This document shows, one piece after another, positions 1 to 6,377 of a stretch of 8,340 nt of DNA. This DNA comes from Sedimentisphaerales bacterium. GTDB taxonomy: Bacteria > Planctomycetota > Phycisphaerae > Sedimentisphaerales > Anaerobacaceae. The translations under genes and the position numbers were made by a program. The DNA is taken from the NCBI GenBank assembly GCA_016933985.1, contig JAFGTU010000247.1, positions 1-8,340 of the forward strand, in the 5' to 3' direction. The stretch's first letter is position 1, and each line of letters starts with the position of its first letter. Below the pieces are notes generated by a model. That model ran no database searches. It was not told where the DNA came from and saw nothing but the letters and a program-made list of their open reading frames with translations.

Positions 1-148
1 ATGGTGGCCACTTATCTGGCTTCGGCTGGGGGGTGTTTGAAAAGATCAAACAGCCTCGCCGAAGGCGATTCCTTATTGTTTTTGCCCGTTCTTTTTTGGT
101 TGCGGCCAAAGGCCGCGCCAGGGAATTTCGTGGTTAATTACAATTCAC
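1..148 (+). other. Gene-less left edge with two hairpins; possible C-terminal tail of an upstream ORF
   Basis: No complete gene is recognisable. Frame 3 is open from the window edge to a TAA at 135-137. It reads 44 residues including GFGWGVFEKIK, then an Arg-rich stretch, then FARSFLVAAKGRARE, so it could be the end of a gene starting outside the window. Frame 1 is also open from the ATG at 1, so openness alone proves nothing. Two perfect short inverted repeats are visible: TCGCC-GAA-GGCGA (56-68) and GCGGCC-AAA-GGCCGC (102-116). The first is followed at some distance by T-rich DNA (76-83) and might be a weak terminator. The second has no T-tract after it on either strand. I favour non-coding or repeat DNA. 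Confidence 0.25.
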
Positions 149-177
149 TTGACATGCAACCCCGTATGTGGTGTAAT
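149..177 (+). promoter_or_regulatory. Strong sigma70-type promoter with extended -10
   Basis: A perfect TTGACA (149-154) is followed by a 17-nt spacer and TGTAAT (172-177), one mismatch from TATAAT. TGG directly before the -10 box supplies the TGn extended -10 motif. Transcription would start near 184. The next convincing gene on this strand begins at 688, so either the transcript has a leader of about 500 nt or it makes a short non-coding RNA. The box match is seen in the sequence; promoter activity is inferred from the general sigma70 consensus. Confidence 0.6.
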
Positions 178-402
178 ACCCACCAAACTAATAATGGACG
201 CTTGATATGGAAAACAAATCAATAGTTGTAACAACCATACCGACGGCATCGGAATTCCACAGTCCTACATTTTGCATCACCAGACCGCCCATCTTGCCCA
301 GTTTCCTACTCGTGCTTTTCTACCCTATCTCTTCCACCCTTCCACCCTTCGTGCCTTTGCGTCCCTGTGCCCCAGGTATTCGTGGCTACAAGTCAATTAT
401 GC

Positions 403-517
403 AAAACAAACCCAATTCCCAAACCCCCAAAACCAGCGCAATCCTTGCAACCTCAAAGAGTTACAAGAAAAAACCACCCCTACCCCACTCGAAAAAACAA
501 ACCCAATCAAACCCAAT
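403..517 (+). repeat. Dispersed A/C-rich repeat, AAAACAAACCCAAT x2 plus a partial copy
   Basis: AAAACAAACCCAAT occurs exactly at 403-416 and 494-507. CAAACCCAAT is repeated again immediately at 508-517. The DNA between is also A/C-rich, with homopolymer runs of A and C. This looks like spacer repeat DNA rather than coding sequence. From memory, similar strings occur between genes in planctomycete assemblies; this is not checked here. Confidence 0.55.
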
Positions 518-531
518 CCCGCCGAGCCGGG

Positions 532-573
532 ACGCAATACGCAATACGCAACACTCAATACGATATACACAAC
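532..573 (+). repeat. Degenerate heptamer tandem array (ACGCAAT)n
   Basis: Six consecutive 7-nt units can be laid out: ACGCAAT, ACGCAAT, ACGCAAC, ACTCAAT, ACGATAT and ACACAAC. The first two are identical and the rest decay gradually, as expected of an ageing microsatellite-like array. It lies about 115 nt upstream of the isomerase start codon. No function is evident. Length variation between strains would be the normal behaviour of such an array. Confidence 0.6.
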
Positions 574-687
574 CCTTGCACAACTGCCGCCCGGCAACCA
601 TAATATGCCGGCAAGCGTCTCAGGACGTAACTGAGACGATAGAAACCGAAAAACAGCAGTATCCCTGAAACATACAAGGAGGATCAA

Positions 688-1584
688 ATGTCATCAAACG
701 AACAAACATCGATTTCCAGACGCGGCCTATTGGCAAAAAGCGCAACCGCCGCCGCAGTCCTGGCCTCAACCGCAAATGCCGCACCGATGGAACGGACAAG
801 AACGGACCAGTCAACAGGGCCCCGAAGACGGCGAATACCGATCGGCCTGCAGCTCTACTCGGTTCGCGACGACTGCGGCAAGGACCTGCCCGGGACGATT
901 GCCGCCGTAGCAAAGATGGGCTACGAAGGCGTCGAGTTCGCCGGTTACTACAACCGCTCCGCCGAGGACCTTCGCAAATTGCTCGACGACAACAACCTCA
1001 AGTGCTGCGGCACGCACACGGGCCTCGATACCCTCCTCGGCGACAACCTCGCCAAGACAATCGAGTTCAACAAAATCCTTGGCAACAAGTATCTCATCGC
1101 CCCCGGACTCCCCGGAGAGTACAACAGCTCGCACCAGGCCTGGCTTAATGCCGCAAAGCTCTTCAACGAACTGGCCGAGAAAGTCAAGCCGGATGGAATG
1201 CTCGTCGGCTACCACAACCACAGCGCCGAATTCAAACCTATGGACGGCGAGTTGCCATGGGATACGTTCTTCGGCAACACGTCCAAAGACGTGATTATGC
1301 AGCTTGATGTGGGCAATGCGATGAACGGCGGCGCAGATCCCCTTCCATATATCTATCGATACCCCGAGCGTGCGGTAACCGTGCACGTCAAAGAGTTCAG
1401 CAAGAAAGACGACAAGGCGCTCATCGGAGAAGGCGACGTCAACTGGAGGGCTTTCAGCGCCCTGTGCAGGGCCGTCGGCAATACCGAGTGGTACATCATC
1501 GAACACGAGACCTACGCCTTCCCGCCCCTCGAATGCGTCCGGAAGTGCCTCCAAAACGTCCGCGAAAAAAGACTGCTGTACTGA
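688..1584 (+). CDS. Tat-exported sugar phosphate isomerase/epimerase-like TIM-barrel protein
   Basis: The 298-residue product resembles the xylose-isomerase-like TIM-barrel (AP endonuclease 2) superfamily, whose members isomerise or epimerise sugars and inositols with a divalent metal. The N-terminus carries a twin-arginine signal: SISRRGLLAKS (8-18), an Ala-rich hydrophobic stretch and a likely AxA cleavage site near residue 31, so the folded enzyme probably works outside the cytoplasm. The barrel starts at IGLQLYSVR (52-60). Family signatures follow: GYHNH (174-178), LDVGN (206-210), VHVKEF (232-237), GEGDVNW (247-253) and IEHE (271-274). H178 or E181, D207, H233 and E272 are plausible metal ligands, inferred from the family. 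AAGGAGGA (676-683) lies 4 nt before the ATG and fixes the start. The gene is full length and heads a compact cluster with a transporter. The substrate is unknown; a 3-keto-glycoside or inositol-type sugar is only a guess. Confidence 0.88.
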   Translation: MSSNEQTSISRRGLLAKSATAAAVLASTANAAPMERTRTDQSTGPRRRRIPIGLQLYSVRDDCGKDLPGTIAAVAKMGYEGVEFAGYYNRSAEDLRKLLDDNNLKCCGTHTGLDTLLGDNLAKTIEFNKILGNKYLIAPGLPGEYNSSHQAWLNAAKLFNELAEKVKPDGMLVGYHNHSAEFKPMDGELPWDTFFGNTSKDVIMQLDVGNAMNGGADPLPYIYRYPERAVTVHVKEFSKKDDKALIGEGDVNWRAFSALCRAVGNTEWYIIEHETYAFPPLECVRKCLQNVREKRLLY

Positions 1585-1664
1585 AATACGTAATTGGTCC
1601 CACAATCGCCGGCTAAGGCCGATAGGTCAGATTTGCCCGGGGCCTCTGAAAAGGGACGGCCGCA

Positions 1665-3188
1665 ATGTGGCTCAAACCCGACGAAAGCCTCACTGAGGCT
1701 CAAGTCAACTCTGGATTGGGATACGTCATCAAGGACGGCGTCACCTCCCAGGCAATGTCCATACTGACGGGCGGCGCATTCCTCGTGGCCTTCGCCGTCA
1801 AGCTCGGGGCGTCGAATCTTGTGATAGGCCTGCTTGCGGCAATAGGCCCTCTGGCTCAGCTTCTTCAACTGCCGTCAATAATCCTTGTGGAGAAGGTTCG
1901 CAACCGCCGGGTCGTTACTCTCGTCGCAGCGAGTCTTAGCCGATTGTGCTGGCTCTTGGTCGCGCTCATACCCTTTGTCTTCGGGGCGAAGGCCGGAATC
2001 GCCGTTCTGCTTGTGTCGCTGGTTTTGGTCTCCGCGCTAGGCGCGGTCGGCGGATGTAGCTGGAGTTCCTGGATGCGGGACCTTATACCGCAAAATATTC
2101 TCGGCTCGTTCTTCTCAAAAAGGATGAGAATTTCGACAGCCGTCGCAATCGCTCTTAGCATAGCCGCCTCTGCTTATCTCGACCTCTGGAAGAAGGTCCT
2201 GCCGGAACACGAAATTCAGGCCTATTCCATCCTGTTCTTCGCCGGGTTCCTTGCCGGAGCCATCGGCGTGTACTTCCTGGCCAGAACGCCGGAGAAACGA
2301 ATGCCGCCTGTTGCCACACGGGCGGCAATCTTCAAAGTCCTTGGCCAGCCGTTCAAGGATGAGAATTTCCGCAAGCTGATTGCGTTCATGTCTTCCTGGA
2401 ATTTTGCGGTGAACCTGGCCGCACCCTTTTTTATGGTCTATATGCTGAAGCGATTGGGCATGGCGATGTCGTTCATCATCGCCCTGTCGATCTTGAGCCA
2501 AGTTGTCAACTACCTGTTCCTCAAGGTATGGGGCCGATATGCCGACCGCTTCAGCAACAAGTCCGTCCTGGCAATATGCGGCCCTCTGTTCATCTTCTCA
2601 ATCCTCGCGTGGACCTTTACAACAATGCCTGGAAAGTACTTCCTTACGATACCTTTGCTGATCCTCATACACATCGTAATCGGACTATCATCGGCCGGAG
2701 TATCGCTGGCCTCCGGCAATATCAGCATGAAACTCGCGCCGGAGGGCCAGGCTACGGCTTATCTCGCAGCAAATACTATTGTGAATTCTCTCGCGGCAGG
2801 CATAGCCCCCATAATCGGAGGCAAATTCGCAGACTTCTTCTCAACAAAACAGCTTGCCTGGACCCTGGAGTACAGCAGCGCCGCCGAAAAATTAACCCTG
2901 CCGACCCTCGATCTGCAGCAGTGGGATTTCTTCTTCGCCCTGGCCTTCCTGATCGGAATCTACTCGCTTCACAGGCTCTCCATGGTCAAGGAGGCCGGAG
3001 AAGTCGACCAGAAAATCGTAGCCCAACATCTCGCCGCCGAGGTCAGAAGCCAGGTCCGAATCCTCTCCTCAGTGGAGGGCCTGCGACAGATGCTCAGCTT
3101 TCCGTTCTCGATTATCAGAGGCCTCTCCGGTAAAATCAGGCCGGACAGTAACCCGAAACGTGGTCAACGAAAGGATACGGCACAATGA
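1665..3188 (+). CDS. MFS transporter
   Basis: The 507-residue product is a multi-pass membrane protein with about twelve hydrophobic segments between residues 30 and 438, consistent with a complete major facilitator superfamily permease. A motif-A-like loop is visible at GRYADRFSNKSVL (290-302), between the middle helices of the second half. SSWMRDLIPQNILGSFFSKRM (134-154 region) is a conserved-looking cytoplasmic loop. The first 25 residues and the last 68 are hydrophilic. The C-terminal tail (440-507) is basic and probably cytoplasmic, longer than in a minimal MFS protein. The start has only a modest ribosome binding site, AAAAGGGA (1649-1656), 8 nt upstream. It lies 80 nt after the isomerase gene with no evident promoter between, so co-transcription is likely. 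Substrate cannot be read from sequence; the neighbour suggests a sugar or sugar derivative. Confidence 0.87.
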   Translation: MWLKPDESLTEAQVNSGLGYVIKDGVTSQAMSILTGGAFLVAFAVKLGASNLVIGLLAAIGPLAQLLQLPSIILVEKVRNRRVVTLVAASLSRLCWLLVALIPFVFGAKAGIAVLLVSLVLVSALGAVGGCSWSSWMRDLIPQNILGSFFSKRMRISTAVAIALSIAASAYLDLWKKVLPEHEIQAYSILFFAGFLAGAIGVYFLARTPEKRMPPVATRAAIFKVLGQPFKDENFRKLIAFMSSWNFAVNLAAPFFMVYMLKRLGMAMSFIIALSILSQVVNYLFLKVWGRYADRFSNKSVLAICGPLFIFSILAWTFTTMPGKYFLTIPLLILIHIVIGLSSAGVSLASGNISMKLAPEGQATAYLAANTIVNSLAAGIAPIIGGKFADFFSTKQLAWTLEYSSAAEKLTLPTLDLQQWDFFFALAFLIGIYSLHRLSMVKEAGEVDQKIVAQHLAAEVRSQVRILSSVEGLRQMLSFPFSIIRGLSGKIRPDSNPKRGQRKDTAQ

Positions 3189-3424
3189 AAAAGGCAAAAA
3201 TCATCGTATTGATAGTCTCGCTGGTTCTGGTCCTGATCGTGGCTCTCCAGAATACTAAGGCCGTCGAAACGAAGGTGTTGTTCCTGACTGTAACAATGCC
3301 GAGAGTCCTGCTGCTGCTATTGACCTTCATTATCGGCCTCATTGCCGGCATGATCCTCGCAACCGGAATTCTCAGAAAGTCCCCTGCGAAAAAAGCCGCT
3401 CAAGCACCGACCAAGCAGCCCTGA
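3185..3424 (+). CDS. LapA-domain small membrane protein
   Basis: This 79-residue protein has two hydrophobic segments (about 4-22 and 40-62) and a basic tail rich in Lys, Ala and Pro. The pattern of helix, QN turn, a short strand-like VETKVLFLTVTMP segment, then a Leu-rich helix ending GLIAGMILA fits the LapA (formerly DUF1049) domain. In enterobacteria LapA is an inner membrane protein tied to lipopolysaccharide assembly control. Its role here is unknown. The start overlaps the transporter stop as ATGA (3185-3188), so translation is probably coupled. AAGGA (3171-3175) lies 9 nt upstream. It seems to be the last gene of the cluster. A LapA protein directly coupled to an MFS gene is not an arrangement I recognise. 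Confidence 0.75.
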   Translation: MKKAKIIVLIVSLVLVLIVALQNTKAVETKVLFLTVTMPRVLLLLLTFIIGLIAGMILATGILRKSPAKKAAQAPTKQP

Positions 3425-3464
3425 CGAACGCGCCATGCCTTTTTCGCCCAGCCCGGTTGCGCCG

Positions 3465-3514
3465 AAAACGTGCCGCAGAGTATTCGCGACATGAGACTGC
3501 TCTATTAAGGCACG
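3465..3514 (-). terminator. Possible intrinsic terminator of the propeller gene
   Basis: Read on the minus strand, CGTGCC (3514-3509) pairs with GGCACG (3474-3469), and GCAG (3500-3497) pairs with CTGC (3478-3475). The 3' arm is a continuous CTGCGGCACG followed by TTTT (3468-3465). The 5' arm has an 8-nt bulge, and the loop is 18 nt, so the fold is weak. Its position just after the stop of the minus-strand gene supports the reading. No clear terminator was seen for the plus-strand cluster ending at 3424. Confidence 0.25.
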
Positions 3515-3541
3515 TCGGGCGGGTATGTCACTCTTGCCGGG

Positions 3542-4858
3542 TCAGCTTGGCTTGCCTACACAGTATAACCGGCGCGTCGTGCGAATGAAGAGTTGGCCCT
3601 GCGAGGCGCTGATGGATGCGCGAACGACTTCTCCGCCGCTCGGATCGTCCATATCAATCGTCTTGAGAACCTTGCCGTCAGCTGCATCGACTATTGCGAC
3701 TTCGCCGGCGTGGCTGATTATGTAGATTTTGCCGTCAGCGACGGTCGGCGAAGCTTCGTATTTGGCGCGCCCCGGCGTCTCGATAGCCCACTTGATCTTG
3801 CCGCTTCGAGGCTCTACTCGCGATAAGTGCTTGCGAAGGTCGTTTAGCACAAAGAAATCGCCGTCGTAAAATGCCGGCGTCGGCACATCCGATGAGACTT
3901 CTCTTTCCGAGCCTTTGCTTGTCCAGGCAACGGCATCATCGCCCAATACGCCGCTTCCAGGCCGGATCGCATAGATCGGATCGCCTTTCGGGGCACAAGC
4001 CAGGACAATGCCATCGCCTTCAATGGGAGATGGGACATGCCGCCAGTGGGTAATGCGTCTGGGATTCCACGTACCCCATCGCCACAATTCCTCGCCCGTC
4101 TTGAGGTCGTGCCCGGTGAGGCAGTCGCCGCCGACAACAACTAATTGCTCCCTGCCGTTGAGAGTGAAGGGCAAAGGCGTGCTGAATGCCTCGCGAGATT
4201 CCTGCTGCGCCTCGCTTGGTCGGGTATGGTGCCACAGCGTCTTTCCCGTTTCCGGCTCCATAGCCAAAATGTACGATTCATTCTTCTGGCCCGCTAGGCC
4301 GCGCCCTCCGACCGGTACATCCCGCTGCAACACCTGTATGTACAGCCTGCCGTCAAAGAGCAGCGGGCTGCTCGCGAAGGTCCAGAGGAAAGCGAAAGGC
4401 CCATAATCGCTCTGAATATTCCTTGCCCACCTGCGATTGCCGTCAAGATCGAAGCACACCAGATCCCCGCTGCCGTAGAAAAAGACGACCGATTTACCGT
4501 CGGTGGTCGCCGAAGCCTCCGCGAAGGTGCTCCGCCTGTCTCGGTAAGTGCCTTTGGCAATCTCGTGCCGCCACAGTAGCTTGCCGTCGCTGCGGTCGAA
4601 GCACATGGCCAGCAGTGTATCCTTGGCCGAATCCACGCCGGAGAGAAAAACCTTTTCTTTCCAGACAATCGGCGTAGCAGCCGAACAGCCGGGCAGTTCG
4701 ACGCTCCAGGCGATATTCTCAGTCCTACTCCAATCCGATGGCAGATTCCTTTCATCGGTCGAACCGTTGAAATAAGGCCCCCGCCAATTAGGCCAATCCG
4801 CGGCCTGGGCAACGCTAATACCCGCTAAAACAAATATCAAAAACGCACGGCTTCTCAT
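3542..4858 (-). CDS. Secreted PQQ-like beta-propeller (BamB-like) protein
   Basis: The 438-residue product begins with a Sec-type signal peptide: MRSR, a hydrophobic core, and AQA-A near 17-20. DWPNWRGPYFNGS follows at 21-33, a start typical of planctomycete PQQ-like propeller proteins. Repeated blade motifs of the type D-x-x-[ST/D]-G-K-x-x-W are visible at DRSDGKLLW (88-96), DLDGNRRW (137-144), EPETGKTLW (201-209), DLKTGEELW (251-259), EPRSGKIKW (349-357) and DAADGKVLK (391-399). The fold is thus a repeat propeller (PQQ_2/BamB type) acting in the periplasm or exported. The propeller need not bind PQQ, and no enzyme domain is fused. The start was placed at 4858, not at upstream in-frame ATGs at 4864 or 4891, because AAGGAAGG sits 7 nt before it. 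It is a single gene convergent with the isomerase cluster. The exact role is unknown. Confidence 0.85.
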   Translation of the reverse strand: MRSRAFLIFVLAGISVAQAADWPNWRGPYFNGSTDERNLPSDWSRTENIAWSVELPGCSAATPIVWKEKVFLSGVDSAKDTLLAMCFDRSDGKLLWRHEIAKGTYRDRRSTFAEASATTDGKSVVFFYGSGDLVCFDLDGNRRWARNIQSDYGPFAFLWTFASSPLLFDGRLYIQVLQRDVPVGGRGLAGQKNESYILAMEPETGKTLWHHTRPSEAQQESREAFSTPLPFTLNGREQLVVVGGDCLTGHDLKTGEELWRWGTWNPRRITHWRHVPSPIEGDGIVLACAPKGDPIYAIRPGSGVLGDDAVAWTSKGSEREVSSDVPTPAFYDGDFFVLNDLRKHLSRVEPRSGKIKWAIETPGRAKYEASPTVADGKIYIISHAGEVAIVDAADGKVLKTIDMDDPSGGEVVRASISASQGQLFIRTTRRLYCVGKPS

Positions 4859-4865
4859 CGGCATG

Positions 4866-4873
4866 CCTTCCTT
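4866..4873 (-). promoter_or_regulatory. Ribosome binding site deciding the propeller start
   Basis: AAGGAAGG on the minus strand lies 7 nt before the ATG at 4858-4856. The in-frame ATG at 4864-4862 would leave only 1 nt and the one at 4891 lies upstream of the site. The downstream start also gives a clean MRSR signal peptide. Confidence 0.7.
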
Positions 4874-4987
4874 AAAACTCTGTTCCTGCAATACAAAATG
4901 GGCTGCTCATTCTACATATCCCCAATTATCGAGTACGGGCAGTGCCGCTGATTTGGCCGAGACAGCGCCGCCTGTCCCGTGTAGAAT

Positions 4988-5016
4988 ACTATACGGCTTT
5001 GGCCGTGCATTGTCCA
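4988..5016 (-). promoter_or_regulatory. Sigma70-type promoter for the propeller gene
   Basis: On the minus strand TGGACA (5016-5011, one mismatch to TTGACA) is separated by 17 nt from TATAGT (4993-4988, one mismatch to TATAAT). The start would be near 4981, giving a leader of about 120 nt. A small inverted repeat, GACAG-6 nt-CTGTC (4961-4976), lies just inside this leader and could be an operator or a 5' hairpin. The matches are seen; the function is inferred. Confidence 0.5.
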
Positions 5017-5293
5017 GAGGCAAAATCGGGTCAAGTCAGACAGGTTGGATGCTTGCTGCACAACTCAGGAAATCGAAAATATAGGTGTAACTGTGACCAC
5101 ACATAACAAATATACTCTTGCCGCCTTTCGTCTGCTATTTGCCCTGGAATGCTTCCCGTGCTTAGCTAAAGAATAGGTGATGATTGGAAAAACAGACGTC
5201 GGTGCATTCGAGCGAGATTGAGAATAAACAACTGTATAACAAGCGCATTCACATGGGCGCGATATAACGTTCTTTGGAAAAGGAATGACTAAG
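5017..5293. other. Gene-less upstream region of the orphan membrane protein gene
   Basis: With the propeller leader, this makes about 435 bases without a gene between divergent genes. No convincing promoter for the plus-strand gene at 5294 was found. TATAAC occurs at 5235-5240 and 5263-5268, but neither has a good -35 box at 16-18 nt. No tRNA, repeat or further small ORF with a ribosome binding site was recognised. Confidence 0.4.
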
Positions 5294-6097
5294 ATGGGCA
5301 TCAATAAAAAGGAGACTAGAAAAAGAGCCACTAAGGTTGGCTCAGCCAGCACGCGGCCTGTGGGGGAAGCCATGAGGGTTGGCAGAAAAGCAAGGGTCTT
5401 AGCATGGCTGGAGAAATACTCGACACCAGGCATATTTGTTGGAACGGCAATCCTTGCAATCGTGGCCATTGTCGCAACTACTTGTTCTGTCTGGGTATCG
5501 TGGCACACAGTCAAGGCTATTACAAAGCCATCTCCACCTGACCTTTATGTGAACTTTGCATTAACTGGCAAACCATCATTAGCGGTTGCCAGAAATCGAA
5601 GAGAAAGCATGGCAAACTTTCCACTCGACCTGGTTGTGACAAACAAGGGACAATTGACCGCTCATAATGTCCGCCTGAAACTGTTGGATTCACGAATTGA
5701 ACAATCAAGCTATCATAGCCGTCTCGTGATCAAGGCCAATGAGACCAATGTTGCGCAAAACTCCATCTATGTGGAGGAGTCAGCCAGAACAATGACAACA
5801 ATACTGTTAGGCGAAATCCATCCGGGGGAAAGCATCCCTCTTGACTCCGTTTTGCAAGCAGAATTAGCAACAAATCACGCCCCCATCCTCATGCCATTTG
5901 AGCCAGATGCGAATAGTTTCTCAATGCCACCAATACCGCTGAAACACCATCGAGTAAAGGCGTGGATCTCGGCGGATGACCTTCTTGAAAGAGAACTGCC
6001 GCTTTACATAACTGTGGGAATGATTGAGCAATTGAAACAAGTAGAAGACAAGGTATATGTGGCTGAGGGTGGGCGACTCATAATCTCACACAAATGA
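5294..6097 (+). CDS. Orphan single-pass membrane protein of unknown function
   Basis: I do not recognise the family. The 267-residue product has a hydrophilic, strongly basic N-terminus (1-42), one hydrophobic segment (about 46-68, GIFVGTAILAIVAIV onward) and a C-terminal region of about 200 residues that looks beta-rich. The positive-inside pattern puts the N-terminus in the cytoplasm and the C-terminal domain outside. Within that domain, DLVVTNKGQLTAHNVRLKLL (112-131) resembles the first strands of immunoglobulin-like domains, with N-x-G and A-x-N-V spacing. LLGEIHPGESI (171-181) would be a typical later strand pair. The start at 5294 was chosen because AAGGA (5280-5284) lies 9 nt before it. 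An in-frame ATG at 5285 would abut that site, though GGA at 5276 could serve it. Base composition is lower in G+C than its neighbours (27 of 60 in 5701-5760, against 36 of 60 in 961-1020), suggesting acquired DNA. Confidence 0.72.
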   Translation: MGINKKETRKRATKVGSASTRPVGEAMRVGRKARVLAWLEKYSTPGIFVGTAILAIVAIVATTCSVWVSWHTVKAITKPSPPDLYVNFALTGKPSLAVARNRRESMANFPLDLVVTNKGQLTAHNVRLKLLDSRIEQSSYHSRLVIKANETNVAQNSIYVEESARTMTTILLGEIHPGESIPLDSVLQAELATNHAPILMPFEPDANSFSMPPIPLKHHRVKAWISADDLLERELPLYITVGMIEQLKQVEDKVYVAEGGRLIISHK

Positions 6098-6192
6098 AAT
6101 ACGGAAAAAGGCCTCGCTGCATGTCGCGGTTCTTTCATTTCGAAATAGTAGTCCGCTTATGCCAACCCAGGACAACTAAGAAACTGATATGA

Positions 6193-6372
6193 AAGCCAGA
6201 TGCTCGGAAAGGGTGTGTTATAGTCATCTCGATATGTTCGCCGGAGGGGCGGCACAAATTCAATGACGTGAACTTGTTTAAGGAGCAATTGGCCCTTGGG
6301 GACGAAGCGAGGCTGTATGAGCAGATTCCTTCCCGGTGTGGGGACTCGCAACGAAATTGGAAGTCTTGTTAG
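6193..6372 (+). pseudogene. Possible gene remnant, about 59 open codons without a start
   Basis: Between the orphan gene and the flotillin lie 280 bases with no intact gene. The plus frame from 6193, just after a TGA, to a TAG at 6370-6372 gives protein-like sequence such as HKFNDVNLFKEQLALGDEAR followed by LYEQIPSRCGDSQRNWKSC. There is no in-frame ATG. A GTG before NLFKEQ lacks a ribosome binding site. It could be the decayed C-terminus of a lost gene or chance openness. No family is recognised. Confidence 0.2.
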
Positions 6373-6377
6373 AGTGC

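Larger units (their letters stand above)
178..675 (+). other. Repeat-rich gene-less leader before the isomerase gene
   Basis: This stretch of about 500 bases holds no gene I can support. All three plus frames have long open stretches, because the DNA is A/C-rich with few T-starting stop codons. The translations are low complexity, rich in Pro, Thr, Asn, Gln and Lys. It contains a tandem pair of TTCCACCC (332-339, 340-347), a segment around 347-390 with CTTCGTGCCTTTGCGTCC followed by ATTCGTGGCTA, the A/C-rich repeats at 403-517 and the heptamer array at 532-573. No riboswitch fold or intrinsic terminator was recognised. If the promoter at 149-177 is active, this would be the 5' leader of the gene at 688. 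Confidence 0.4.

Noticed and set aside
207..668. Plus-strand open frame of 153 codons in the leader
   Set aside because: Low-complexity translation over A/C-rich repeats, all three frames are open for long stretches, and there is no ribosome binding site; better explained as repeat DNA.
811..1605. 264-codon minus-strand frame opposite the isomerase gene
   Set aside because: The plus strand encodes a clear TIM-barrel family with a Tat signal and strong ribosome binding site; the antisense frame is a shadow of G+C-biased codons.
1603..1621. Small imperfect hairpin (ATCGCC with GGCCGAT) between the isomerase and MFS genes
   Set aside because: Six pairs with a bulge and no T-run; too weak to call a terminator or attenuator within the cluster.
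5218..5268. TTGAGA and TATAAC boxes upstream of the orphan gene
   Set aside because: Spacing between the -35-like box and either TATAAC is wrong for sigma70 (11 or 39 nt).
6092..6140. Perfect 8-bp inverted repeat AAATGAAA / TTTCATTT spanning the orphan gene stop codon
   Set aside because: A/T-rich arms with a 33-nt spacer and no T-tract give a weak hairpin; not convincing as an intrinsic terminator.
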